64,000 bases of DNA from positions 1,612,001 to 1,676,000 of the forward strand of contig NZ_CP160453.1 of NCBI RefSeq assembly GCF_040744945.1, in the 5' to 3' direction. The notes under the pieces were generated by a model. That model did not search any database, was not told the DNA's origin, and worked only from the letters and a program-made list of their open reading frames with translations. This DNA comes from Saccharothrix sp. HUAS TT1 (lineage in GTDB: Bacteria; Actinomycetota; Actinomycetes; Mycobacteriales; Pseudonocardiaceae). The position numbers and the translations under genes are program-made. Positions 9,192-17,529 of this stretch are shown one piece after another; position 1 is the first letter of the stretch, and each line of letters begins with the position of its first letter.

Positions 9192-9221
9192 GGGCGAAGA
9201 CCTCGACGGAGGTCTTCGCCC
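9192..9221. terminator. Bidirectional terminator between convergent genes
   Basis: A perfect 13-bp stem (9192-9204 GGGCGAAGACCTC with 9209-9221) around a 4-base loop lies between the stop codons of the MerR gene and the convergent AhpD-like gene, so it can serve both strands. Confidence 0.85.
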
Positions 9222-9232
9222 ACCGGCGGCGA

Positions 9233-9706
9233 TCACCCGAACTGCCCCGGCCGGTAGTCCCCGGCGGGCTGCCGCACCAGGACGTTCACCCGGTTGAAGG
9301 CGTTGATCACGGCGATGACGCTGACGAGCGCCGCCAACTGCTCTTCGTCGTAGTGCTCCGCCGCGTTCGCCCACACGTCGTCGGACACCCCACCGGCCGC
9401 GTCCGCGATCCGCGTCCCCTGCTCCGCCAACTCCAACGCGGCCCGCTCGGCCTCGGTGAACACCGTGGCCTCCCGCCAAACCGCCACGAGGTTGAGCCGC
9501 CCCACCACCTCACCCGCCGCCGCGGCGTCCTTGGTGTGCATGTCCACGCAGTACCCGCAGCCGTTGACCTGGCTGGCGCGGATCTTGACCAGCTCCTGCG
9601 TCGCCGTCGGCAGCGCCGAGTCGTGCACCGCCTTGTTGGCGGCGATGAAGTGCCTCATGACCTTCGCCGAGACCGACTCGGCGAACACGTTCAGGCGTGC
9701 GTCCAC
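9233..9706 (-). CDS. Carboxymuconolactone decarboxylase / AhpD-like protein
   Basis: This 157-residue all-helical protein of the AhpD/CMD family has the redox motif C-G-Y-C in 'QVNGCGYCVDMHTKDA', the usual disulfide and proton-relay site of peroxidase-type members. Members act as alkylhydroperoxidase-like reductases or detoxify reactive compounds; the partner reductant here is unknown. The start is GTG at 9706. The gene ends against the bidirectional hairpin at 9192-9221. It is oriented toward the MerR gene but does not share its promoter. Confidence 0.85.
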   Translation of the reverse strand: MDARLNVFAESVSAKVMRHFIAANKAVHDSALPTATQELVKIRASQVNGCGYCVDMHTKDAAAAGEVVGRLNLVAVWREATVFTEAERAALELAEQGTRIADAAGGVSDDVWANAAEHYDEEQLAALVSVIAVINAFNRVNVLVRQPAGDYRPGQFG

Positions 9707-9787
9707 AGTGCGCTCCTAGCCGTCGTCAGTGGTTGCGGACCAAGGACGAACTAACCCGACGACCTGTGACACGCCCGAAGCGCCGGA

Positions 9788-9816
9788 CGGGGTCCCCCGC
9801 GTCCCGAGAGACCCCG
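9788..9816 (-). terminator. Probable terminator of the acyl-CoA dehydrogenase operon
   Basis: CGGGGTC (9788-9794) pairs with GACCCCG (9810-9816) downstream of the acyl-CoA dehydrogenase stop at 9859. The stem is short (7 bp) and its loop is 15 bases, so support is moderate. Confidence 0.4.
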
Positions 9817-9858
9817 CCCACCTCCCAGACGGCCTGATGACGGCCTGGGAAGATCGAC

Positions 9859-11073
9859 TCACTTGATGTACATGCCAGAAATGGCCCTGGCCACCACCAA
9901 CCGCTGGATCTCCGACGTCCCCTCGAAGATGGTGAAGATCTTGGCGTCCCGGTGCATGCGCTCCACCGGGTGCTCCCGCGTGTACCCGGCCCCACCCAGG
10001 ATGTGGATCGCGCGTTCCGTCGCCCACACCGACACCTCACCGGCCTTGAGCTTGGACATCGAGCCCTCGCCCGCCGTGAACGGGACGTTGTTGCGGCCCA
10101 TCCAGGCCGCCCGCCACACGAGCAGCCGGGCCGCGTCGATCTCCATCTTCATGTTCGCCAGGTCGAACGCGATCGACTGGTTCTCGATGATCTTCCGGCC
10201 GAACGCCTCGCGGTCCTTCGCGTACTCCAGCGAGTACTCGTAAGCCGCCCGCGCCACGCCCACCGCCATCGCGCCGACGACCGGGCGGGTCGTCTCGAAC
10301 GTCGCCATCGCGGCCTGCCCGCCGGCCTTCTGCCCCTCGCGGGCCCGTGCCAGCCGGGCGTCCAGCCGCTCCTTGCCGCCCAGCAGGCACCGGCCGGGCA
10401 CGCGCACGTCGTCGAGGAACACGTCCGCCGTGTGCGACGCCCGCATCCCGTGCTTGCGGATCTTCCCCGGCGACGACAGCCCCGGCGTGCCGGGCGGCAC
10501 GACGAAGCCGGCCTGGCCGCGCGCACCCAGGGCCGGGTCCACGACGGCCGTGACGACGTGGACGTTCGCGATGCCGCCGTTGGTCGCCCACGCCTTCTGC
10601 CCGTTGAGCACCCACTCGTCGGTGGCCTCGTCGTACACCGCCCGCGTCCGGTACCCCGCCACGTCGGAGCCCGCCTGCGGCTCGGAGGCGCAGAACGCGG
10701 CCAGCTTCGGCTCGTCCTCGGTGCCGAAGCACTCCGGCACCCACTCGGCCAGCTGCTCCGGCTCGCCGGAGGCGAAGATGCCGGCCGCCGCCAACCCGGT
10801 GCCCATCAGGGCCAGCGCGATGCCCGCGTCACCCCAGAACAGCTCCTCGGTGGCGATCGGCAGCGACAGCCCGATGGGGTCGGCGAACCAGGTGGCCAGC
10901 GACTCGAACCCGTACAGGCCGATCTTCGCCGCCTCCTGGATCACCGGCCACGGCGTCTCCTCCCGCTCGTCCCACTCGGACGCCGCGGGTCGGATCACGT
11001 CCTTCGCGAAGCCGTGCACCCACTCGCGCAGGTCGACCTGGTCCTCGTTCAGCTCCAGCGAAAAACCGCCCAT
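9859..11073 (-). CDS. Acyl-CoA dehydrogenase
   Basis: This 404-residue FAD enzyme oxidises an acyl-CoA to the 2-enoyl-CoA, the first step of beta-oxidation, and passes electrons to ETF. The acyl-CoA dehydrogenase fold is clear: '[18 protein letters not shown]' (flavin loop), '[15 protein letters not shown]', and the C-terminal catalytic base E384 in '[13 protein letters not shown]'. It lies 7 bases after the SCP2-domain gene and is co-transcribed with it from the palindromic operator at 11739-11774. Its length is that of a classical tetrameric enzyme, unlike the long FadE5-type enzyme at 28411. Chain-length preference is not readable. Confidence 0.9.
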   Translation of the reverse strand: MGGFSLELNEDQVDLREWVHGFAKDVIRPAASEWDEREETPWPVIQEAAKIGLYGFESLATWFADPIGLSLPIATEELFWGDAGIALALMGTGLAAAGIFASGEPEQLAEWVPECFGTEDEPKLAAFCASEPQAGSDVAGYRTRAVYDEATDEWVLNGQKAWATNGGIANVHVVTAVVDPALGARGQAGFVVPPGTPGLSSPGKIRKHGMRASHTADVFLDDVRVPGRCLLGGKERLDARLARAREGQKAGGQAAMATFETTRPVVGAMAVGVARAAYEYSLEYAKDREAFGRKIIENQSIAFDLANMKMEIDAARLLVWRAAWMGRNNVPFTAGEGSMSKLKAGEVSVWATERAIHILGGAGYTREHPVERMHRDAKIFTIFEGTSEIQRLVVARAISGMYIK

Positions 11074-11080
11074 GATCCCC

Positions 11081-11725
11081 TCACGCCTTCGGAATGTCGA
11101 ACAGGCTCATGAACCCGGCCGCGAAGCCGAGGTCTCCCTTGACCTTCAGCTTGCCGGTCATGAACAGCACCGGCGCCGACGCGTTGCCGGTCGCGAGCTT
11201 CAGGAACTCCACCGGTCCCAACGCCACAACGGCCCGGGGGTCACGGGTCGTGCCCTTGTTGATCGTGCAACCGGCGTCCTCGATGACCGCCTCGTACACG
11301 TCGTCGCCGTCGAACCCGCCGGTCAGCCGGAAGTGCACGACGGCGCGCGTGGCGCCCGCGCGCTCGCTGCGGAAGTGCGCCTCCATGCGCCGGAACACCT
11401 CGTCCAGCACGCGTTCGCGCAGCCCGCGCCGCGACGTGACGGCTTCGACCTGCTCCTTGGACGCGCGCGAGATGATCCGCGCGAAGTTCTGCGCGTCCAT
11501 CTTCGCCAGGTCGAGGTCGGCCCCGCCGTCGGCCAGCGCGCCGAGCGCGTCCAGCAGGTCGGCGAACTCGTCCCGCCCGAGCCGCTTCGGGTCGATGCCG
11601 CGCGCGATCACGTCGATGTCGACGTCCTTCAGCGCCGGGTCGCCCGGGTCGACCTGCCGGAGCGCCGAGATGAGCTCCTGCGGGCCGAGCTTCGCGATCG
11701 CCTCGGTGGTGAGGTCGATGGTCAT
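11081..11725 (-). CDS. SCP2 sterol-binding domain protein
   Basis: This 214-residue soluble protein has a SCP2-like fold in its C-terminal half ('[20 protein letters not shown]', '[20 protein letters not shown]', '[21 protein letters not shown]'), the hydrophobic tunnel domain that binds acyl-CoA or other lipids. The N-terminal 100 residues are helical and acidic and belong to no family I can name. As the first gene of a two-gene unit with the acyl-CoA dehydrogenase, it probably presents or stores lipid substrate. The ATG at 11725 follows a GGAGG-like ribosome site. It is divergent from the TetR gene across the operator at 11739-11774. Confidence 0.85.
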   Translation of the reverse strand: MTIDLTTEAIAKLGPQELISALRQVDPGDPALKDVDIDVIARGIDPKRLGRDEFADLLDALGALADGGADLDLAKMDAQNFARIISRASKEQVEAVTSRRGLRERVLDEVFRRMEAHFRSERAGATRAVVHFRLTGGFDGDDVYEAVIEDAGCTINKGTTRDPRAVVALGPVEFLKLATGNASAPVLFMTGKLKVKGDLGFAAGFMSLFDIPKA

Positions 11726-11738
11726 GTGGCACCTCCGC

Positions 11739-11774
11739 TACCTACTCGTTGGTAAATCTACTGGCGAGTAGGTA
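11739..11774. promoter_or_regulatory. Palindromic operator of the fatty-acid oxidation regulon (site A)
   Basis: The site lies between the divergent SCP2 and TetR genes. Outer arms TACCTACTCG (11739-11748) and CGAGTAGGTA (11765-11774) are perfect complements. Inside are two TACT-N4-RGTA units, TACTCGTTGGTA (11743-11754) and TACTGGCGAGTA (11759-11770), 16 bp apart start to start. Related sites lie at 16124, 30292 and 39457. It is probably bound by the adjacent TetR regulator. Confidence 0.75.
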
Positions 11775-11824
11775 AGGCGGCAAGGGGCTCGGAGTAATCT
11801 TGTCCCAGCCATCCAGGGGGTGCG

Positions 11825-12508
11825 ATGCACGCAGAGCAACCGGTCCGCTCGGGCCGGGCCAAGAGGCTGCCGCGCGCGGTGCGCGAGCGGCAGATCATGG
11901 ACGCCGCGGTGGACGTCTTCTCGCGCTTGGGGTTCCACGCGGCGTCGATGGACGAGATCTCCGACGTCGCGGGCATCTCCAAGCCGATGCTGTACGCCTA
12001 CCTCGGCTCGAAGGAGGAGCTGTTCGCCACCTGCATCCGCCGCGAGGCGACCCGGATGATGGAGGCCATCGCGACCGGCGTCGAGGCCGAGGAGCCGCCG
12101 GACGTGCAGCTGTGGAGCGGGCTGCGGGCGTTCTTCGGCTTCGTCGGCGAGAACCGCGCGAGCTGGCAGGTGCTGCACCGGCAGGCGTCCTCGCAGGGCG
12201 GGCCGTTCGCCGCGGAGCTGGCCGACATGCGCGGCCGGGCGATCAGCCTGGTGGCGGCGCTGCTGGTGCACTCGTCGGACTTCACCACCGTGCCGCGGGC
12301 GGGCGACAAGGAGGCCGAGTCGCTGGCCGCGGCGCTGGTCGGGGCGGGCGAGTCGCTGGCCGACTGGTGGCTCGACAACCCCGAGGAGCCGGCCGGCGTC
12401 GTCGCCGCCCGGCTGATGAACCTGGTGTGGATGGGGTTCGGCGACCTCGTGGCGGGCGACGTCTGGCGCCCGCCGTCACGCCGGGCGGAAGCCGCTCCCG
12501 GGGATTAG
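11825..12508 (+). CDS. TetR family regulator, probable controller of fatty-acid oxidation genes
   Basis: This 227-residue one-component regulator has an N-terminal TetR helix-turn-helix ('RERQIMDAAVDVFSRLGF', then 'MDEISDVAGISKPMLYAYL') and a long helical ligand-binding domain, presumably for an acyl-CoA. It is divergent from the SCP2/acyl-CoA dehydrogenase unit and shares the palindrome at 11739-11774, the usual sign of autoregulation plus control of the neighbour. A TAATCT -10-like box lies at 11794-11800, and GGGGG precedes the ATG. The same motif recurs in three other beta-oxidation promoters, so it may be the regulon's repressor. Ligand and regulon are inferred. Its end overlaps the convergent esterase gene by 4 bases. 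Confidence 0.85.
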   Translation: MHAEQPVRSGRAKRLPRAVRERQIMDAAVDVFSRLGFHAASMDEISDVAGISKPMLYAYLGSKEELFATCIRREATRMMEAIATGVEAEEPPDVQLWSGLRAFFGFVGENRASWQVLHRQASSQGGPFAAELADMRGRAISLVAALLVHSSDFTTVPRAGDKEAESLAAALVGAGESLADWWLDNPEEPAGVVAARLMNLVWMGFGDLVAGDVWRPPSRRAEAAPGD

Positions 12509-13431
12509 GCGAGCGCGCCCTTCAGCACGGCCACCGCCTGGTTGATCGCGGCCTCGGCGGCGTGCGTCCCGCGCAGGGCGTTGAGCATCACGAAGTCGTG
12601 GATCACGCCCTGGTAGCGCACCGCCGTGACGGGCACGCCCGCCTCGCGCAGCTTGTTCGCGTACGCCTCGCCCTCGTCGCGCAGCACGTCGGCCTCGGCG
12701 GTGATCACCAGCGCCGGCGGCAGGCCGGTCAGCTGCTCCACCGTCGCGCGCAGCGGTGAGGCGGTGATCTCCGCGCGCTGCTCCTCGGACGTCGTGTACT
12801 GGTCCCAGAACCACCGCATCGCGTCGCGCCGCAGGAAGTAGCCCTCGGCGAACTCGCGGTACGACGGCGTGTCGAACGACGCGTCGGTCACCGGGTAGAA
12901 CAGCACCTGCTGCCGGAACACCACGTCACCGCGCCGCTTGGCCAGCAGCGTCAGCGCCGCGGACAGGTTGCCGCCGACCGAGTCGCCCGCCACGGCCAGC
13001 CGCGACGCGTCGAGCCCGCGGGAAGCGCCCTCGGCGACGACCCACCGCGCGACGGCGTAGCTCTCCTCCAGCGCGACCGGGTAGTGCGCCTCGGGCGAGA
13101 GGCTGTAGTCGGGGAACACCACGGCCGCGCCGACGCCGACGGCCAGTTCGCGGACCAGCCGGTCGTGCGTGCGGGCGTTGCCGAACACCCAGCCCGCGCC
13201 GTGGACGTAGAGCACGACGGGCAGGGCGCCGGTCGCGCCGACGGGTCGGACGATCCGGACGGGCACCTCGCCGACGGTCACCCACTCCTCGGCGACCTCG
13301 GGCCGGGCCACCTCGCCGGACTGGACGGCGTCCACCGCCTGGCGGCCGTCGACCGGGCCGAGGTCGAACAGGTAGGGCGGGTTGGCGGTCGCGGCGGCGA
13401 ACTCGGCGGCGGCCGGTTCCAGGACGGTCAT
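12505..13431 (-). CDS. Alpha/beta hydrolase, hormone-sensitive-lipase (HSL) family esterase
   Basis: This 308-residue carboxylesterase has the HSL family features in order: the oxyanion-hole motif 'YVHGAGWVFG' (a variant of HGGG), nucleophile Ser in 'VAGDSVGGN', acid Asp in 'TAEADVLRDEG', and His in 'GVIHDFVM'. It hydrolyses short- or medium-chain acyl esters in the cytoplasm; the physiological ester is unknown. The ATG at 13431 is preceded by AGGAG; upstream in-frame codons lie in the regulatory gap. It is divergent from an OhrR-type MarR gene across a 21-bp perfect palindrome, so it is probably repressed by that protein. Confidence 0.88.
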   Translation of the reverse strand: MTVLEPAAAEFAAATANPPYLFDLGPVDGRQAVDAVQSGEVARPEVAEEWVTVGEVPVRIVRPVGATGALPVVLYVHGAGWVFGNARTHDRLVRELAVGVGAAVVFPDYSLSPEAHYPVALEESYAVARWVVAEGASRGLDASRLAVAGDSVGGNLSAALTLLAKRRGDVVFRQQVLFYPVTDASFDTPSYREFAEGYFLRRDAMRWFWDQYTTSEEQRAEITASPLRATVEQLTGLPPALVITAEADVLRDEGEAYANKLREAGVPVTAVRYQGVIHDFVMLNALRGTHAAEAAINQAVAVLKGALA

Positions 13432-13480
13432 CTCTGGCTCCTCTGCGTGGTGCGGCTGACCCTCACAACGCCAAAAGCTA

Positions 13481-13501
13481 GTGCACGATTCCATCGTGCA
13501 C
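13481..13501. promoter_or_regulatory. OhrR/MarR operator 1 (perfect palindrome)
   Basis: GTGCACGAT (13481-13489) and ATCGTGCAC (13493-13501) form a perfect inverted repeat with a 3-base centre. It lies between the divergent esterase and OhrR-like genes. A related 21-bp site overlaps the start of the second OhrR-like gene at 32945-32965. Confidence 0.75.
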
Positions 13502-13553
13502 AATCTAAATGGGGGCGGGTGTATCGTGGGCTCGCTCACAAGAGGAGGCCGCC

Positions 13554-13985
13554 GTGCGGGACTTCAGCCTGGAGCTGGACGACCAGCTCTGCTTCGCGCT
13601 CTATGCCGCCTCGCGCGCCGTCACCGCGCGGTACCGGCCGCTGCTGGACGACCTGGGCCTGACCTACCCGCAGTACCTGGTGCTGCTGGTGCTGTGGGAA
13701 CGCGGTCCGGTCCCCGTCAAGGACGTCGCCGCCGCGCTCCAGCTCGACTACGGCACGCTGTCACCGCTGCTCAAGCGACTGGAGGCGGCGGGCCTGATCC
13801 GCCGCGAACGCCGGCCGGACGACGAGCGCTCGGTCCGGCTCGTGCTCACCGCGCTCGGCGACGAGCTGCGCGAGCGCGCCAAGGACGTGCCGCCCGCGAT
13901 GGGCGAGGCGATGGACCTGGGCGCCGAGGACACGGCACGGCTGCGCGACCTCCTGCGCACGCTGGCCGACAACGTCAGCCGCTGA
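13554..13985 (+). CDS. MarR family regulator, OhrR-like (copy 1)
   Basis: This 143-residue winged-helix regulator resembles OhrR, which senses organic peroxides through a reactive N-terminal cysteine. C13 in 'DDQLCFALYAASRAV' sits where the OhrR sensor Cys lies, and the recognition helix region reads 'LDYGTLSPLLKRLEAAGLI'. The GTG at 13554 was chosen because AGAGGAGG precedes it by a normal distance and the family starts near 'FSLELDDQL'. No ohr peroxidase gene is adjacent; the likely partner is the divergent esterase. Its 3' end overlaps the convergent htdX-like gene by 11 bases. A second copy lies at 32953. Confidence 0.86.
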   Translation: MRDFSLELDDQLCFALYAASRAVTARYRPLLDDLGLTYPQYLVLLVLWERGPVPVKDVAAALQLDYGTLSPLLKRLEAAGLIRRERRPDDERSVRLVLTALGDELRERAKDVPPAMGEAMDLGAEDTARLRDLLRTLADNVSR

Positions 13986-14790
13986 TCACGCCCTCCAGGT
14001 GCGGCCGGTCCGACCACAGCGCGAACCGCCACCCGTCACCGGCGCGCGAGGAGGAGAAGTCGACCTGGCCGGGCAGCGGGACCGGGGCCCTGAACCGCAC
14101 GTCGACCTCGTGCGCGTCCGGCAGCCTGCCCTCGAACGCGGCCACGCAGCGCGCCTTCGACCACATCCCGTGCGCGATGGCGCGGGGGAAGCCGAACGCC
14201 CTGGCGGCCAACGGGTGCAGGTGGATCGGGTTGCGGTCGCCGGACGCGGCGGCGTACCGGCGGCCGAGGTCGCGGGGCAGCCGCCACCGGGCCGTCGGCT
14301 CCGGCGGGGCCTGCCGGGTCGACTTCCCCGCCTCGCCGCTGCCGCCGTCGCCGTCGCCGTCGCGACGGAGATATGTCGACACATCGACCCACACCTCCTC
14401 GCCGGCCACGGACACCGTGGTCACCACGTCGAACTGCTGCCCGCGCTCGTGCGGACGCAGGTTCGCCAGCGCCACGCGCAGCGACAGCGGTTCGGCCGCC
14501 GACAGCGGCCGGCGCTGCGCGATCCGGTTCGCCACGTGCACCAGGCCGGGCAGCGGGAACGGGAAGTCCGGCACGGTCATCAGCCGGACCTGGAGCCCGA
14601 ACCCCAGCACGTGCGGGTAGGTGATCGGCAGGTGGTCGCGCGCGCCGAACCCGCAGACCTCGTTGTACCGGGCCAGGTGCGCCGGGTCCACGGTCAGCTC
14701 GGCGTCCGAAGAGGACTCCGGCAGCTCGCCCCCGCGCCGGGTGAACGCGGTCAGCGCGGCCTTGGCGTAGAGCAGCACCAGGTTCGCCAT
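13975..14790 (-). CDS. htdX: MaoC-like 3-hydroxyacyl-thioester dehydratase (HtdX-like)
   Basis: This 271-residue double hot-dog protein interconverts 3-hydroxyacyl and 2-enoyl thioesters. The hydratase-2 motif is present ('YAAASGDRNPIHLHPLAAR', with catalytic Asp and His, then 'FPRAIAHGMW'). The N-terminal half is the degenerate hot dog. It is encoded directly after a fabG4-like gene with an ATGA overlap and lies opposite a thiolase gene. From memory, this matches the Mycobacterium tuberculosis order htdX-fabG4 beside fadA2 (Rv0241c-Rv0243). It shares the operator at 16122-16153. A role in long-chain acyl-CoA metabolism is inferred from that synteny. Confidence 0.85.
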   Translation of the reverse strand: MANLVLLYAKAALTAFTRRGGELPESSSDAELTVDPAHLARYNEVCGFGARDHLPITYPHVLGFGLQVRLMTVPDFPFPLPGLVHVANRIAQRRPLSAAEPLSLRVALANLRPHERGQQFDVVTTVSVAGEEVWVDVSTYLRRDGDGDGGSGEAGKSTRQAPPEPTARWRLPRDLGRRYAAASGDRNPIHLHPLAARAFGFPRAIAHGMWSKARCVAAFEGRLPDAHEVDVRFRAPVPLPGQVDFSSSRAGDGWRFALWSDRPHLEGVISG

Positions 14791-16106
14791 CACGCGCCCA
14801 GCAGGCTCTGCCCGCAGACCCGCACGACGTTGCCGGTCACGCCGGCCGACGCGGGGTGCGCGAACCACGCGACGGCCTCGGCGACGTCCACCGGCAGGCC
14901 GCCCTGCGACACGCTGTTCATCCGCCGCCCCGCCTCGCGGATGAACAGCGGCACCGCCGCGGTCATCTTCGTCTCGATGAACCCGGGCGCGACCGCGTTC
15001 ACCGCGGCCCGGCCCGCGAGCTGCCGCGACCGCGCGTCGACCATGCCGATCACGCCCGCCTTGGTGGCGGCGTAGTTGGTCTGGCCGACGTTGCCCGCGA
15101 TGCCCGCGATGGACGAGACGCCGATGATCCGGCCGTTGGGCCGCAGCGCGCCGGCGGCGAGCAACGCCTCGTTGACCCGTTCCGGCGAGGCCAGGTTGAC
15201 CTGGACCACCGCGTCCCACCGGTCGGCGTCCATCCGGCCGAGCGTGCGGTCGCGGGTGATGCCCGCGTTGTGCACCACGACGTCCACGCCGCCGTGCCGC
15301 CCGGTGAGGTGGTCGACGAGCCGCGCGGGCGCGTCCGGCGCGGTGATGTCGAGCTGGACCGAGGCGCCGCCGACCCGGTTGGCCACCGCGGACAGCTCTT
15401 CGCCCTGCGCGGGCACGTCCAGGCACACCACGTGCGCGCCGTCGCGGCCGAGCACGTCGGCGATCGCCGCGCCGATGCCCCGCGCCGCGCCGGTGACCAG
15501 CGCGACCTTCCCGGCCAGCGGCCGGTCCCGGTCCGCGGGCTCCTCGACGTCGGCCGGCCCGACCCGCACCACCTGGCCGGACACGTACGCCGACCGGCCG
15601 GACAGCAGGAACCGCAGGGTCGACCCGACCGCGTCCTCGGCGCCGGGCTCGACGTGCACCAGCTGGGCCGTGCCGCCCCGCTTCAGCTCCTTGCCGACGC
15701 TGCGCGTGAACCCCTCCAGCGCGCGCTGCGCGACCTGCGACTCGGCCAGCTCGGGCGGCGTGCCGAGCACGACCACCCGACCGGACGGCGCGAGCGAGCG
15801 GATCACCGGGTGGAAGAACGCGTGCAGCTCGCGCAGCCGCTCGACCGAGTCGATGCCGGACGCGTCGAACACCAGCGCGCCGTGCCGGACGCCGTCGACC
15901 GCCGTGTCGACCACGTCCAGGCCCGTCGACCGCGCCACCGAGCGGACCGGTTCCAGCAGCCGGTCGCCGCCACCGAGCAGCACGGGCCCGTCCAGGGCGG
16001 GTTGTCCGGGTGAGTGGCGGCGCAGCGGGTACGGGTCCGGCAGGCCCAGCTTGCCGACGACGAACCGCCCGAGACCGGACCTGGCGAACGACTGGTAACG
16101 ATCCAT
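14790..16106 (-). CDS. fabG4: 3-oxoacyl-CoA/ACP reductase, FabG4-like two-domain SDR
   Basis: This 438-residue reductase interconverts 3-oxoacyl and 3-hydroxyacyl thioesters. It is longer than ordinary FabG. The first ~190 residues form a degenerate Rossmann (flavodoxin-like) domain. The C-terminal SDR domain has the nucleotide motif 'VTGAARGIGAAIAD', 'HNAGITRDRTLGRMD', catalytic Ser in 'IIGVSSIAG' and Y-x-x-x-K in 'NYAATKAG'. This two-domain form is the high-molecular-weight FabG4 type of mycobacteria. The ATG at 16106 ('MDRYQSFARSG') is preferred to GTG 16112. It overlaps the htdX-like start and is divergent from fadA2. Confidence 0.87.
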   Translation of the reverse strand: MDRYQSFARSGLGRFVVGKLGLPDPYPLRRHSPGQPALDGPVLLGGGDRLLEPVRSVARSTGLDVVDTAVDGVRHGALVFDASGIDSVERLRELHAFFHPVIRSLAPSGRVVVLGTPPELAESQVAQRALEGFTRSVGKELKRGGTAQLVHVEPGAEDAVGSTLRFLLSGRSAYVSGQVVRVGPADVEEPADRDRPLAGKVALVTGAARGIGAAIADVLGRDGAHVVCLDVPAQGEELSAVANRVGGASVQLDITAPDAPARLVDHLTGRHGGVDVVVHNAGITRDRTLGRMDADRWDAVVQVNLASPERVNEALLAAGALRPNGRIIGVSSIAGIAGNVGQTNYAATKAGVIGMVDARSRQLAGRAAVNAVAPGFIETKMTAAVPLFIREAGRRMNSVSQGGLPVDVAEAVAWFAHPASAGVTGNVVRVCGQSLLGA

Positions 16107-16121
16107 GCGCACATCACACTC

Positions 16122-16153
16122 CCTACTCGATAGTAAGTCTACTGGTCAGTAGG
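16122..16153. promoter_or_regulatory. Fatty-acid oxidation operator (site B) between fabG4 and fadA2
   Basis: Two TACT-N4-AGTA units, TACTCGATAGTA (16124-16135) and TACTGGTCAGTA (16140-16151), are 16 bp apart, the same spacing as site A. Flanking CC and GG complete a 32-bp inverted repeat. It lies 18 bases from the fabG4 start and 44 bases from the fadA2 start, so it can control both. Confidence 0.75.
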
Positions 16154-16194
16154 TAGAATCGACCACGACCCCGCCCACCACCCTGGAGGACGAC

Positions 16195-17469
16195 ATGGCC
16201 CGAGTAGCCATCCTCGGCGGCAACCGCATCCCGTTCGCCCGCTCGAACGGCCCCTACGCCACGGCGTCGAACCAGGACATGCTGACCACCACCCTGGACG
16301 GCCTGGTCAGCAGGTTCGGCCTGCGGGGCGAACGGCTCGGCGAGGTCGTCGCGGGCGCGGTGCTCAAGCACAGCCGCGACTTCAACCTGGTCCGCGAGGC
16401 CGTGCTGGGCAGCGGGCTGTCCGCCGCCACCCCCGCCCACGACCTGCAGCAGGCGTGCGGCACCGGCCTCCAGGCCGTGATCGCGGTGGCGAACAAGATC
16501 GCGCTCGGCCAGATCGAGGTCGGCATCGCGGGTGGCGTGGACACCACCAGCGACGCGCCGATCGGCGTGAACGAGGACCTGCGCGGCGTGCTGCTGGAGT
16601 TCAACCGGGCGCGCGGCGCCGGCGCGAAGCTCAAGGCGGCGCTGAAGCTGCGGCCCAAGCACGTGGTGCCGGACGTCCCGCGCAACGGCGAACCGCGCAC
16701 CGGCCTGTCCATGGGCGAGCACGCGGCGATCACCGCCCGCGAGTGGGGCATCGGCCGCGAGGAGCAGGACGAGCTGGCCGCCGCCAGCCACCACAACCTC
16801 GCCGCCGCCTACGAGCGCGGCTTCTTCGACGACCTGGTCACGCCCTACCGGGGGCTGACCCGCGACCAGAACCTGCGGCCGGACTCGTCGGTGGAAGCGC
16901 TGGCCCGGCTCAAGCCGGTGTTCGGCCGCGGCGAGGGCGCGACGATGACCGCGGGCAACTCCACGCCGCTCAGCGACGGCGCGTCGGCCGTGCTGCTGGC
17001 GTCCGAGGAGTGGGCGGCGGCGCGGAGCCTGCCCGTGCTGGCCCACCTCACGTTCACCGAGACGGCCGCGGTCGACTACGTGCACGGCGGCGAGGGCCTG
17101 CTGATGGCGCCCACGTACGCGGTGCCGCGGATGCTCGCGCGCGCCGGGCTGTCGCTCCAGGACTTCGACTTCTACGAGATCCACGAGGCGTTCGCGTCCC
17201 AGGTGCTGGCGACGCTGAAGGCTTGGGAGGACGCGGACTTCTGCAGGGACCGGCTCGGGCTGGACGGGCCGCTCGGCCCGGTCGACCGGGCGAAGCTCAA
17301 CGTCAACGGCTCGTCGCTGGCCGCCGGTCACCCGTTCGCGGCCACCGGCGGGCGGATCGTGGCCACCCTGGCGAAGCTGCTCGCGGAGCGGGGATCGGGT
17401 CGGGGCTTCATCTCGATCTGCGCGGCGGGTGGCCAGGGCGTTACGGCGATCGTGGAGCGCGAGGGCTGA
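16195..17469 (+). CDS. fadA2: Acetyl-CoA C-acyltransferase (thiolase, FadA2-like)
   Basis: This 424-residue thiolase cleaves 3-oxoacyl-CoA to acetyl-CoA and a shortened acyl-CoA, the last step of beta-oxidation. Catalytic residues are all present: nucleophile C88 in 'QQACGTGLQ', His in 'YEIHEAFASQ', His in 'LAAGHPFAATG' and Cys in 'SICAAGGQG'. The ATG at 16195 follows GGAGGA. It is divergent from fabG4/htdX across operator site B and faces no other gene of the pathway downstream. The three genes could together complete beta-oxidation, with the acyl-CoA dehydrogenases coded at 9859 and 28411. Confidence 0.9.
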   Translation: MARVAILGGNRIPFARSNGPYATASNQDMLTTTLDGLVSRFGLRGERLGEVVAGAVLKHSRDFNLVREAVLGSGLSAATPAHDLQQACGTGLQAVIAVANKIALGQIEVGIAGGVDTTSDAPIGVNEDLRGVLLEFNRARGAGAKLKAALKLRPKHVVPDVPRNGEPRTGLSMGEHAAITAREWGIGREEQDELAAASHHNLAAAYERGFFDDLVTPYRGLTRDQNLRPDSSVEALARLKPVFGRGEGATMTAGNSTPLSDGASAVLLASEEWAAARSLPVLAHLTFTETAAVDYVHGGEGLLMAPTYAVPRMLARAGLSLQDFDFYEIHEAFASQVLATLKAWEDADFCRDRLGLDGPLGPVDRAKLNVNGSSLAAGHPFAATGGRIVATLAKLLAERGSGRGFISICAAGGQGVTAIVEREG

Positions 17470-17485
17470 TCGCTGCTCCGAACGG

Positions 17486-17501
17486 GTGTTAGCGGTAACA
17501 C
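17486..17501. promoter_or_regulatory. Palindrome GTGTTA-N4-TAACAC upstream of the putative lipoprotein gene
   Basis: A perfect 6-bp inverted repeat with a 4-base centre lies 17 bases after the thiolase stop and 28 bases before the next start. It resembles an operator more than a terminator because the arms are AT-rich and short. No adjacent regulator is known. Confidence 0.4.
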
Positions 17502-17529
17502 AAAGCTGTCCGATTCCGCTCTCCATGGC

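Noticed and set aside
9859..17469. Reading the beta-oxidation region as a polyketide or other biosynthetic cluster
   Set aside because: Genes are single-function catabolic enzymes with mycobacterial-type synteny (htdX-fabG4/fadA2). No synthase, carrier protein or tailoring gene set is present.
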